Positions 33,942 to 43,300 of a stretch of 64,000 nt of DNA are shown here, one piece after another. The notes beneath the pieces were generated by a model. The model was not told the origin of the DNA. It was given only the letters and a program-made list of their open reading frames with translations, and ran no database searches. Source of the stretch: Gallaecimonas sp045291545 (GTDB lineage: Bacteria; Pseudomonadota; Gammaproteobacteria; Enterobacterales; Gallaecimonadaceae); assembly GCF_045291545.1 (NCBI RefSeq), contig NZ_CP149514.1:2728001-2792000 (forward strand), read 5' to 3'. Position 1 is the first letter of the stretch. Every line of letters starts with the position of its first letter. Made by a program: the position numbers and the translations under genes.

Positions 33942-35821
33942 CAGTCCTCCAGATAGGTGTAACCGTGGATACCTGCTTCCAGTTCGCCGGCGTATTGCTG
34001 GCGTTCGGCAGCAGTCAAATTCGCGGCCGCTAACTGCCGACCATAGCCAGCCACCAGGCTCTGCGGCTCAAAGTTCACGTAGCGCAGCACGTCCGCTACC
34101 GTGTCACCTTTTTGGGCGGCATCAAAACGATAACCTTGCTCGGTCAGCTGCACATGCACCGAATCGGTATCACCAAAAAGGTTATGCATATCACCGAGAA
34201 TTTCCTGATAGGCGCCAACCATAAACAAACCAATGCAATAGTCATCACCGGGCTGATAACCGGTCAGCGGCAGGCTCGACTCAATGCCTTCACCATCTAC
34301 GTACTGGCGGATCTGGCCGTCAGAATCGCAGGTGATGTCCTGAATAATGGCCCGGGCACTGGGCTGTTTATTGAGCTGACTGACCGGCATGATCGGGAAC
34401 AGCTGGTCAATACCCCAGACATCCGGTGTGCTCTGAAACAGCGAGAAGTTACAGAACAGCTTGTCTGCCAGCTTTTCATTGAGTTCATCAAGCACCGGCC
34501 GGTGCGCCCGGCTGCGGGGGTTAAGCTGGCCCTGTACCGCCCGGCAAATGGCAAAATACAACTGTTCGGCCTGTGCCCACTGGCCGATTTTCAGCAAGCC
34601 GTGGGTATACATGCTGTGCGCTTCCGACAGCAGGTAGACCGCATCATGGTAGCTTTCCAGCGGCGGTTCCGTGGCAATAGCCGCCAGGGTGCTGTACAAC
34701 TCGCGCAACACCGCAGGCGCATCTTCCGGCGGCTCAGCAAAGTGACCCTGACCCGGTGCCCGCTCAACATCAATAACATTGGTAATAAGCACAGCATGGT
34801 GCGCGGTCATGGCGCGGCCGGACTCGGTAATGATGTCCGGTTCCGGTAACTGCCGGCTGGCACAAATCTCCTTCAGGGCGTGCACCACCTTGGCTGCGTA
34901 TTCATCGACGCTGTAATTCATCGAACAACTGCCACGGGAGCGGGAGCCTTCGTAGTCCACTCCCAGGCCTCCGCCCACGTCCACCACATCCAGCGGTACG
35001 TTCAGATCGCGCAGTTCCGCGTAATAACGGGCACATTCTTTCAAAGCGCCCTGAATATCGCGGATATTGGCAACCTGCGAACCGATATGAAAATGCACCA
35101 GCTTCAGGCAATCCAGCTTGCCAGCGGCGCGCAGGATCTCGACGGCTTCCAGCACCTGATGGGCGGCCAGGCCAAACTTGCCCTTTTCACCGCCGGTGTT
35201 CTGCCAGTTACCTTTGCCGACCGAGTTCAGCCGCACCCGCACACCGATCAGCGGGTCAATGCCAAGATCTGCACTTTCGGCCAGCAACCGCTTGAGCTCC
35301 GACAGTTTTTCGACCACCACATAAACCCGGTGGCCAAGACGCCGGCCAATCAGCGCCAAGCGCAAAAACTCGGCATCCTTGTAGCCATTACACACCAGTG
35401 TAATGGGGCGCGTTGCTACCCCCAGCACCGCCATCAGTTCCGGCTTGGAACCCGCTTCCAGGCCTACATGCGCACTGGCAGAAAGCAGGGTTTCAACCAC
35501 CGATTTCTGCTGATTCACCTTGATGGGGTAAACCGCATGGTAATGGCCGCGATAATCCAGCTGCTCGACCGCCCGGCTGAAGGCGCCGGTCAGGCGCCGC
35601 ACCCGATCGGTAAGAATATCGTTGAAGCGCACCAGTACCGGCAGCGACAACCCCTGCGCTTTGAGATCGGCCACCAGGGCTGACAACCGCACGCCGGACC
35701 GACGACGGTCGCCATCAGGGAAGGCCATCAGTTCGCCGTTATCGTCAATATCAAAATAGCCATCGCTCCAGTGCGTTACACCGTAGAGCGCGCGGGCGTT
35801 GTCGAGAGTCCAATCAGACAT
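33941..35821 (-). CDS. speA: Biosynthetic arginine decarboxylase
   Basis: 626 residues from the ATG at 35821, chosen because GAGGAG lies about ten bases upstream; an ATG at 35848 would add nine residues. SpeA turns arginine into agmatine, the first step to putrescine. The pyridoxal-phosphate lysine is in YPIKVNQQKSVVETLL; the DVGGGLGVDYEGS and ITESGRAMTAHHAVLI strands and the catalytic cysteine region near the CDSDGQI segment are present. It diverges from speE, so polyamine genes face each other's promoters. Confidence 0.96.
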   Translation of the reverse strand: MSDWTLDNARALYGVTHWSDGYFDIDDNGELMAFPDGDRRRSGVRLSALVADLKAQGLSLPVLVRFNDILTDRVRRLTGAFSRAVEQLDYRGHYHAVYPIKVNQQKSVVETLLSASAHVGLEAGSKPELMAVLGVATRPITLVCNGYKDAEFLRLALIGRRLGHRVYVVVEKLSELKRLLAESADLGIDPLIGVRVRLNSVGKGNWQNTGGEKGKFGLAAHQVLEAVEILRAAGKLDCLKLVHFHIGSQVANIRDIQGALKECARYYAELRDLNVPLDVVDVGGGLGVDYEGSRSRGSCSMNYSVDEYAAKVVHALKEICASRQLPEPDIITESGRAMTAHHAVLITNVIDVERAPGQGHFAEPPEDAPAVLRELYSTLAAIATEPPLESYHDAVYLLSEAHSMYTHGLLKIGQWAQAEQLYFAICRAVQGQLNPRSRAHRPVLDELNEKLADKLFCNFSLFQSTPDVWGIDQLFPIMPVSQLNKQPSARAIIQDITCDSDGQIRQYVDGEGIESSLPLTGYQPGDDYCIGLFMVGAYQEILGDMHNLFGDTDSVHVQLTEQGYRFDAAQKGDTVADVLRYVNFEPQSLVAGYGRQLAAANLTAAERQQYAGELEAGIHGYTYLED

Positions 35822-35909
35822 GGTAAGCAGCTCCTCTGGCCGCATCACAGCAAGGGGCGGTATTGTAATGATACGCTGTCACTGATGCAGCTAAAATGTG
35901 CGCAAAAGC

Positions 35910-35941
35910 CATTGTGCCAAGCAGGCCACAAAGGCACAATG
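35910..35941 (+). repeat. Inverted repeat in the speA-speE intergenic region
   Basis: CATTGTGCC at 35910-35918 and its reverse complement at 35933-35941 are separated by 14 bases. The element is 38 bases before the speE start. It could be an operator shared by the divergent polyamine genes or a hairpin in the speE leader; the sequence does not decide. Confidence 0.5.
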
Positions 35942-35979
35942 CGCGCTCTTTTTCGCCCCTGTCGACGGAGATCGAAAAC

Positions 35980-36840
35980 ATGTCAAATCTGGATGCCAAG
36001 CAGTGGTTTACTGAGATCAGTGACCGTGACGGCAGTGCTTTTTCACTGCGGATTACCGGCCACCTGGAAAGCCGCAGCTCGGCCTGGCAAACCACCGAGA
36101 TGTATGACACCACCGACTGGGGCAAGCTGATGGTGATCGACGGCTGCACCATGGTGTCAAGCCGCGACAACTTCCTCTACCACGAAATGATGAGCCACCC
36201 GGCGCTGTATACCCACGCCGACCCGAAAGTGGTGGTGATCATCGGTGGCGGTGACTGCGGCACCCTGCGTGAAGTGCTCAAACACCCCGGCGTGGAGCAG
36301 GCGGTGCAAATCGACATCGACGAGAATGTCACCCGGCTGTCGGAGATTTACTTCCCGGAACTGTGCGAGTCCAACAACGACCCCCGCGCCGAATTGAAGT
36401 TCATTGACGGTATTCAGTGGATCAAAGACCGCGACACCGACTCCGTGGACATCATTATTGTCGATTCCACCGACCCCATCGGCCCTGCCGAAGGGCTGTT
36501 TAACCAGGCTTTTTATGAGCAGTGCCTGCGCGCCCTGCGCCCCGGTGGAATATTGGTGCAACAATCAGAAAGCCCGCTGATGCACCTGCCACTTATTCAG
36601 CAGATGCGCGCCGAGATGAAAAAGGCCGGTTTTGACGCCTTCCAGACCCTGCCGTTCCCGCAGCCGCTGTACCCGTCCGGCTGGTGGAGCTGCACCCTGG
36701 CCCGTAAAGGTGAGGCCTTCGGTGAGTTTCGCCGTGCCGCTGCCGACGCCCAGGCGTTTGACACCCAGTACTACAACAGCGGTATTCACCAAGGCGCCAT
36801 GGCACTGCCCAATTTCATGAAAAAAGCGCTACAGGACTGA
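35980..36840 (+). CDS. speE: Spermidine synthase (polyamine aminopropyltransferase)
   Basis: 286 residues from the ATG at 35980, which has GGAG upstream and gives the family length; a frame to 35896 crosses the leader. SpeE transfers aminopropyl from decarboxylated S-adenosylmethionine to putrescine. The nucleotide-binding VVVIIGGGDCGTLREVLKH, the acidic QIDIDENV and catalytic IIVDSTDPIGPAEGLF segments are typical. Confidence 0.96.
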   Translation: MSNLDAKQWFTEISDRDGSAFSLRITGHLESRSSAWQTTEMYDTTDWGKLMVIDGCTMVSSRDNFLYHEMMSHPALYTHADPKVVVIIGGGDCGTLREVLKHPGVEQAVQIDIDENVTRLSEIYFPELCESNNDPRAELKFIDGIQWIKDRDTDSVDIIIVDSTDPIGPAEGLFNQAFYEQCLRALRPGGILVQQSESPLMHLPLIQQMRAEMKKAGFDAFQTLPFPQPLYPSGWWSCTLARKGEAFGEFRRAAADAQAFDTQYYNSGIHQGAMALPNFMKKALQD

Positions 36841-36848
36841 CCGTTCAC

Positions 36849-36872
36849 CCCGGCGCGCAGCCGTGCGCCGGG
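36849..36872 (+). terminator. Terminator-like hairpin after speE
   Basis: Eight-base G/C stem CCCGGCGC/GCGCCGGG with an eight-base loop; only a weak T-rich tail follows. A TATAGT at 36881-36886 just after could be the -10 of the next gene. Confidence 0.5.
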
Positions 36873-36912
36873 TCATTTGTTATAGTGAGTCATCGCCCCT
36901 GAGGAGCCCGTC

Positions 36913-37551
36913 ATGATTGCCGCCTTTGATGTCGATGCCCAGCGCACCTTTACCCCCTTGTGTCCCGATGAGCTGCCGGTGCCCGGCGGCGCCGATATTG
37001 TCGCCGAGCTGAACGCCCAAGCCACCCTGGCCGATTTGCGCATTGCCTCCAAAGATGCCCACAGCGCCAACGCCAAGTGGGTGGTAAGCCACCATGAGCA
37101 AATGCAACAGCCGCTGGATTACCCCGAAGCCGACCTGACCTGGGTACGCCATGCCGAACCCGGCACCCCCGGCTTTGAACTGATCCCAGGGTTACCGGCA
37201 CCAGAGCAGTATGATTTTTTGATCTACAAAGGGGTAGAAGGCCACATGCACCCTTACGGTGCCTGCTATCACGATATCAGTGGCCGCATTTCCACCGGCG
37301 TCATCGAATGGCTTAAATGTAACGACGTTGACCAGGTACTGGTCGGTGGCCTGGCCCTGGACTTTTGCGTCAAAACCACCGCCTTACAGCTGGCCGCCGC
37401 CGGCTTTCAGGTTTACCTCAACCTCGCCGCCTGCCGGGCGATCAGCGCCGACGGTGCTGAAACAGCGAAAGCCGACATGGCTGACGCCGGCATTATCCTC
37501 GTTGACGACACCGCTCACCTGGCAGCACTGCTGCAAAAGGACACCGCCTGA
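36913..37551 (+). CDS. pncA: Nicotinamidase-type isochorismatase-family hydrolase
   Basis: 212 residues. The cysteine-hydrolase triad is visible: Asp in AAFDVDAQRTF, the lysine in the FLIYKGVEG region and the nucleophilic cysteine in GGLALDFCVKTTALQLA. The metal-site histidines are in DAHSANAKWVVSHH. Nicotinamidase gives nicotinate, the substrate of the next gene product, pncB, which starts two bases downstream; this pairing strongly supports an NAD salvage role. Confidence 0.88.
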   Translation: MIAAFDVDAQRTFTPLCPDELPVPGGADIVAELNAQATLADLRIASKDAHSANAKWVVSHHEQMQQPLDYPEADLTWVRHAEPGTPGFELIPGLPAPEQYDFLIYKGVEGHMHPYGACYHDISGRISTGVIEWLKCNDVDQVLVGGLALDFCVKTTALQLAAAGFQVYLNLAACRAISADGAETAKADMADAGIILVDDTAHLAALLQKDTA

Positions 37552-37553
37552 AT

Positions 37554-38780
37554 ATGTTTGGCCAAACCGCCGTACGAAGCCTGCTGGATACCGATTTTTA
37601 TAAACTCACCATGCAGCAGGCGTACCTGCACCAGCAGCCAAATACCCAGTCTCGCTGGACCTTCCGCTGCCGCAGTGACGAAGATCTCAGTGCCTTTGTG
37701 GCGCCCTTGCGCAAAGAGTTTGACGAGTTGGCCAAGCTTTACGCCACCGAAGATCAAATAGCCCACTTGCGCCGCCACTATCCTTTTCTCAAACCGGACT
37801 ACCTGGAATTTTTGCGGCTGTTTCACTTTAATCCGCAGTTTCTGCATGTCAGTGCCGACAAGGGGCAGCTGGTTATTGAAGCCAACGGCCCGCTGCTGCA
37901 TGTCTCGCCACTAGAGATCCCGGTGCTGGCCGCAGTATCGGAAGTACGCAACCGCCAGCGCTACCCGAACCTGAATGCTGAGCAGATCCATAAAAGCACG
38001 CAGCAAAAAATCCGCCAGCTCGAACAGCTGGGCGATCAAGTGGATTTAAGCGATTTTCTGTTCACCGACTTCGGTACTCGCCGCCGCTTCAGTTACGACG
38101 CCCAGAAAATGGTACTGGAACAGCTCAAGCGGGCGTTGCCAGACAACTTTGCCGGCACCTCCAACCCACATCTGGCGCGGGAGCTGAACCTGCGCTGCCA
38201 GGGCACCATGGCGCACGAATGGCTGCAAAGCCACCAAGCGCTCAATTACCGGCTGGTTGACAGCCAGAAGATGGCGCTGGAGAACTGGGTTAAAGAATAC
38301 CGCGGCGACCTGGGCGTAGCGCTGACCGATGTTATCGGAGTGGACGCTTTTTGCCGCGATCTGGACCGCTATCTGGCCAAACTTTATGACGGCTTTCGCC
38401 ATGACAGTGGCGACCCTATCGAGTGGGGTGAAAAAATCATCCGCCGCCTGGAAGCCCTGGATGTGGACCCGACCCGCAAACGCCTGGTGTTTTCGGATGG
38501 TCTGAACTTTGATCGGGCGGTGGCCATTTACCGCCACTTTCGCGGCCGCATCAACACCGCCTTCGGTATTGGCACCTGGCTGATGGGTGATTTTGGCGTC
38601 AATGAACCGGTTAACATCGTCATGAAACTCACCCGCCTCAATGGCCAGCCGGTTGCCAAGATCACCGACAGCCCCGGCAAAATCATGTGCGACGATGAAA
38701 ACTTTCTGCGCTACCTGATGCAGGTTTTTCAGGTGGAAGGCAGTGTCCAGCAGCAGGTGCTGACCCGCTTCGCTCGCTAG
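37554..38780 (+). CDS. pncB: Nicotinate phosphoribosyltransferase
   Basis: 408 residues. PncB joins nicotinate and PRPP to make nicotinate mononucleotide. Family marks are SLLDTDFYKLTMQQAYL, the DFGTRRRFSYDAQ loop with its phosphorylated-histidine region farther on (GFRHDSGDPIEWGEKI) and FGIGTWLMGDFG. It begins just after pncA and converges on comM with a four-base overlap. Confidence 0.96.
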   Translation: MFGQTAVRSLLDTDFYKLTMQQAYLHQQPNTQSRWTFRCRSDEDLSAFVAPLRKEFDELAKLYATEDQIAHLRRHYPFLKPDYLEFLRLFHFNPQFLHVSADKGQLVIEANGPLLHVSPLEIPVLAAVSEVRNRQRYPNLNAEQIHKSTQQKIRQLEQLGDQVDLSDFLFTDFGTRRRFSYDAQKMVLEQLKRALPDNFAGTSNPHLARELNLRCQGTMAHEWLQSHQALNYRLVDSQKMALENWVKEYRGDLGVALTDVIGVDAFCRDLDRYLAKLYDGFRHDSGDPIEWGEKIIRRLEALDVDPTRKRLVFSDGLNFDRAVAIYRHFRGRINTAFGIGTWLMGDFGVNEPVNIVMKLTRLNGQPVAKITDSPGKIMCDDENFLRYLMQVFQVEGSVQQQVLTRFAR

Positions 38781-40303
38781 TGCAGGCCCGCCAGCAAGCG
38801 ATCCATGGCCCGATACTGCATGGCTTCAGCCAGGTGCGCCTGGCTGATGTACTCAGCGTTTTGCCAGTCAGCCAGGGTACGGGCCACTTTCAGCAATTTC
38901 TGATGCACCCGCGCTGACAGCCCAAGCTGCTGCAAGGTACTGTCGTACCAGTTGGCAAGATCCGCTGGTAACCGGCAGGCCTGGCGAAAAGCGTCTCCTT
39001 CCAGCTGGGCATTGAGGCACCCCTGGCGCGCTCGCTGGCGCTGCTGGCAGCGTTGAACTTTGGCTTGTAGTTCCAGTAGATCCGGGCCCTCTGGCTGTTG
39101 CTGGCTGAGGCTGCCTGGCGGCAGCATCGCCACTTCTACCTGCAGGTCAATACGGTCCAAAAAGGGCCCGGATAACTTGCCCAGATAACGACGGATCTGT
39201 TCCGGAGTGCACCGACAAGCTCGTCGCGGATTACCAAAATGGCCGCAGGGGCAGGGGTTAGCTGCTGCCAACAACTGAAAACGGGCTGGGAAACGGGCCT
39301 GATTGGCCGCGCGGCTGATGCTGACTTCACCGCTTTCCAGTGGCTCACGCAAACAATCCAGAACTCGCCGGTCATACTCGGCCAGTTCGTCAAGAAACAA
39401 CACACCGCAGTGCGCCAAAGAAATTTCCCCTGGCCGAGGTACGGAGCCGCCGCCCACCAGTGCTACCGCCGACGCCGTATGGTGTGGCGAACGCCACGGT
39501 GGCTGCCGCCAGCTGGCACTGTCACGGGGCTTACCGGCCAAAGAATGCACTGCTGCGCTTTCTTGTGCTGATTGCTCATCCAGCACCGGTAACAGCCCGG
39601 GCAAGCGCCGCGCCAGCATACTTTTACCGGTACCCGGCGGCCCAATAAACAACAAGTGGTGGCCACCGGCAGCCGCCACCAGCAAGGCTCGCTTGGCCTG
39701 CGACTGCCCCACCACGTCGTTAAGGGACGGCAACGCAGCCTGCTGAGCACGAGCGTCCGAGCGCTGGCCGGTTACGATCGCCGCCAGCGGCTGCTGCCCG
39801 GCCAAATGAGCACAAACGGCTAATAACGTCGCCGCTCCGTAGCCCTGTAAATCGGTCAGTAATTGCGCCTCAGGGCTGTTATCGGTAGCAAAAAAAGCCT
39901 GACGCCCCGCCTGCTTGCAGGCCAGTAGTGCCGGTAATAACCCGGCACAGGGCCGTAATTGCCCGGACAGCGCCAGCTCACCATAAAACTCGTAATTGCC
40001 GAGGGCGCTATCGGGAAGTTGCCCAGAGGCGCACAGGATCCCCACAGCCAGAGCTAAATCAAAGCGGCCACCGTCTTTGGGCAATTCTGCGGGCGCCAGA
40101 TTGACGGTGATCCGTTTAGCAGGGAATTCAAAACCGGCATTGAGAATGGCCGAACGCACCCGTTCCCGCGCTTCGCGAACACTGGCTTCCGGCAGCCCAA
40201 CCAGCGCAAAAGCAGGCAAACCATTGCCAATATCAACCTCGATTGTGACCAGTGGCGCATCCATGCCCAGTTGCGCGCGACAAAAAAGCGTTGCTAAAGC
40301 CAT
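38777..40303 (-). CDS. comM: YifB/ComM-family AAA+ ATPase
   Basis: 508 residues. The N-terminal Lon-like domain (ATLFCRAQLGMDAPLVTIEVDIGNG) precedes an Mg-chelatase-type AAA+ module with Walker A GPPGTGKSMLARRLPG and Walker B HCGVLFLDELAEYD; a zinc-ribbon-like CPCGHFGNPRRAC loop follows. ComM is a branch-migration helicase that helps integrate incoming DNA in naturally competent bacteria, but homologues also occur in species not known to be competent. The gene is a site used by some integrating elements in other bacteria; here it is intact. Confidence 0.94.
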   Translation of the reverse strand: MALATLFCRAQLGMDAPLVTIEVDIGNGLPAFALVGLPEASVREARERVRSAILNAGFEFPAKRITVNLAPAELPKDGGRFDLALAVGILCASGQLPDSALGNYEFYGELALSGQLRPCAGLLPALLACKQAGRQAFFATDNSPEAQLLTDLQGYGAATLLAVCAHLAGQQPLAAIVTGQRSDARAQQAALPSLNDVVGQSQAKRALLVAAAGGHHLLFIGPPGTGKSMLARRLPGLLPVLDEQSAQESAAVHSLAGKPRDSASWRQPPWRSPHHTASAVALVGGGSVPRPGEISLAHCGVLFLDELAEYDRRVLDCLREPLESGEVSISRAANQARFPARFQLLAAANPCPCGHFGNPRRACRCTPEQIRRYLGKLSGPFLDRIDLQVEVAMLPPGSLSQQQPEGPDLLELQAKVQRCQQRQRARQGCLNAQLEGDAFRQACRLPADLANWYDSTLQQLGLSARVHQKLLKVARTLADWQNAEYISQAHLAEAMQYRAMDRLLAGLH

Positions 40304-40348
40304 CGCATCTCCTTGCTATCAAACTGGCTACAAACTGATAATAGACCT

Positions 40349-43300
40349 ATGCGAATTGTCTATTGGCTGCTGGGCCTGTTATTGCTCACCCAGCCGCATG
40401 GCCAGTTACAGGCTGCGCCATTACAGCATCCGCCCTACCTGCCACCGAAGGTACTGAATGTGGCCAAGGGATTGAGCCAGAACACGGTAACGGCCTTGTT
40501 GCGAGACCGTGAAGGCTTTTTATGGATAGCCACCCAGGACGGGCTGAACCGTTACGACGGCCAGCGCCTGCAGATCTTCCACGCCAGCTCCGCCGATCCG
40601 CACAGCCTCAGCGCCGAACACATCACCGCCCTGGGTGAAGACTCGCAAGGCCGCCTCTGGATAGGCGGAGCCGATGGCTCTTTGGTTTACCGCCAGCACG
40701 GCCGCTTTCAGGCCGTCCAGGTGCCCTGGCAACCGAGCCCTATCAACACCATTAGCACGCTTGATAATGACCTGGTGGTCGCCAACAAGGCCGGCCTGTG
40801 GCGTTTTGCCAATTCGCGCTGGCAACTGCTGTTGCCTGTGCCAATACGCAGTGTGGTCCGCCAGCAACACGCCATTTGGGTGCTGGATAACAGCGGTCAA
40901 CTGTGGCGCTTTGATCAAAATGGCGCCGACAAGATACTGCAACAACCCCAGGCACTGGTGATGAGCGCCGGCCCAGATGGCAGTTTGTGGCTGGCGGGTA
41001 ATGGCACGCTCTGGCGCTTGGCGAATGACAACCTGATTAGCACCATGCACTGGCCGGCAACGCCACACCATAGGCCCGTTGGTCTGAAAAGTGATCACCA
41101 GGGACGCTTTTATCTGATCACCCTAAAAGGCAGCCTCTATCTGCTGACGCCAGACAACAAGCAGCTTATGGACCTGGCCCAAGGCCCCCTGCAAGATTTG
41201 ATCAGTGCCCCACGCTGCCTGCTGGTGGACGCTGACCAGCAGCTCTGGCTGGGCACCACCGCCAGTGGTGTGTTAAAGCTGCCCAGCCGCCATCATGCCA
41301 TTCGCTACTTTGTCGACCCGGCCGGCAAGCGCTACAACAACATTCGCGCCATTTTCAAAGACGGTGACCAGTTATGGCTGGGTACCGCCGAACATGGCCC
41401 CAGCCTGCTCACCAAAAATGGCCATTACCGGCATTTTCAAAAGCCCCTGGCCAGCTTGTTGGGTATGAACAAAGCGCACTTTTCGCTTATGGTCAACGCC
41501 ATTACCCGCGGCCCTGACAACGCCTTGTGGATGGCAACCGACCACGGCGTGATTCGCCGCGACCCGCAGGGGCAATGGCAGCAATTTGCCGGTGGTCTGA
41601 GCGATCAGACAGTATGGGATATTCGCTTTGTTAATCAGCAACTATGGGCCGCCACCCGGGCCGGCGTTTATCTGCTTTCTGCACAACACCAGTTTGAGCG
41701 CCAGGGGCCAGCGGTAGCCAGCTTTGTGCTGGCGCTACGCGGCCAACAACTGCTGGCCGGTTATGAGGATACGCTGTGCCAACTGCTGCCGCGGTTTTCC
41801 TGCTGGCCGGCCGGCCGATTCCGGCACCGGGTCAGAAGCCTGCTTGATGATGGTCATAATGGCTGGTGGATTGGCACCCAAAGTGGCTTCTTACATCTCA
41901 ATGCCCAAGGGCAATTCCAACGCTGGGAACAGCAGGCCGGACTTGAAGATGACACTATTTACGCCATTGCCCGCGGTAACCACCACTTACTGTGGCTCTC
42001 GACCAACCGTGGCCTGGTTACTTTTGATACCCAGAGCAAACGCTTTCGGGCCATGTCCTCCAGCGATTTCAACCTGGAATATAACGGCAATGCCCAATGG
42101 CACGATCAGGACGGCACCCTCTATTTCGGTGGTGTTAGCGGCTTGGCGGAAGTGGGCCCGGACTTTGAGTTGCCTGGTGCCAGCCACTACGGCCTGCAGT
42201 GGGTCGACGCCCTACTTAATGGCAAGGCTCTGACACTGGTTGCAGGGCAACCATTGCAACTGCCGTCGCCTCTGGGCCGGCTCAGCCTGCGTTTTGCCGA
42301 CCTCGACCTGCGCCATCAGAACCAGCGTTATGAGTATCAAATCAATGGCACCCGTCAGGCTTTGGGGGAACAGCGGCAAATCACCCTGACCCACCTCAGC
42401 CCAGGCGCTCACCTGCTGCAGGTATGGCGCCTGGGCCAGGATAGTAGCGTGTTGCGTTACCAGTTACAGGTCATGCCGCCTTGGTACCTGCATCCCCGCT
42501 ATGTCTTGATCGAGCTGGCGTTATTACTGTTGCTGATAGCCGGAGTATGGTGGTTACGCTGGCAGATCCTGGCCCGGCGCCGGGCCATGCAGCAGCAGCT
42601 AGCCGAAAATGAACAGCGGCTGCGGCTGGCACTGGTGGCCTCCGGTTATGGTGTCTGGGATTGGGACTGGGAACATCACCGGGTCTTACGTACCGGCCTG
42701 GATTTCCTTGGCTACCAGCCCGGGCAAATCAATGAAACCCCGGCAGGCCTAGCAGCCTTGGTACACCCGGATGACAAAAATCGTATCACCCGGGCCGTAC
42801 GACGCCATATCAAAGGCAAAGACAAGATTTACCAGTGCCGCTACCGGCTGCGCCATGCCCAGGGCCATTGGGTATGGATACAAGACCGTGGCAGCGTTGT
42901 GCAGCGTGGCGAGAACCAACAAATACTGCGAATGACCGGCACCCATATCGACATCAGCGCCGATATGAACAGAGAACGGCAACTGCAGTTGTCTGAGCTG
43001 GTTACTCAGGCCATGTCTGAGGGCGTACTGGTCACCGACAGCCACTTTGACATTATCAGTGCTAATCCAGCTGTAGAAAAACAGCTGGCCACCAGTCGTC
43101 TGCGCTTACACCAGTGCCGGCTCTGGGATTTCCTGCCTCGCGACCAGCGCCGTTACCGCTTTAGCCAATTACGCCAGGCCATCGCGGCCGAAGGCACCTG
43201 GGCCGGCGAGCTGGCAATTCGTGACGGCAGTGACCGTGAACGATTATTGGAAGTAGAGCTGCACTGGGCCCATGACGCGCAGCAAGGCGCCAACCTCGTG

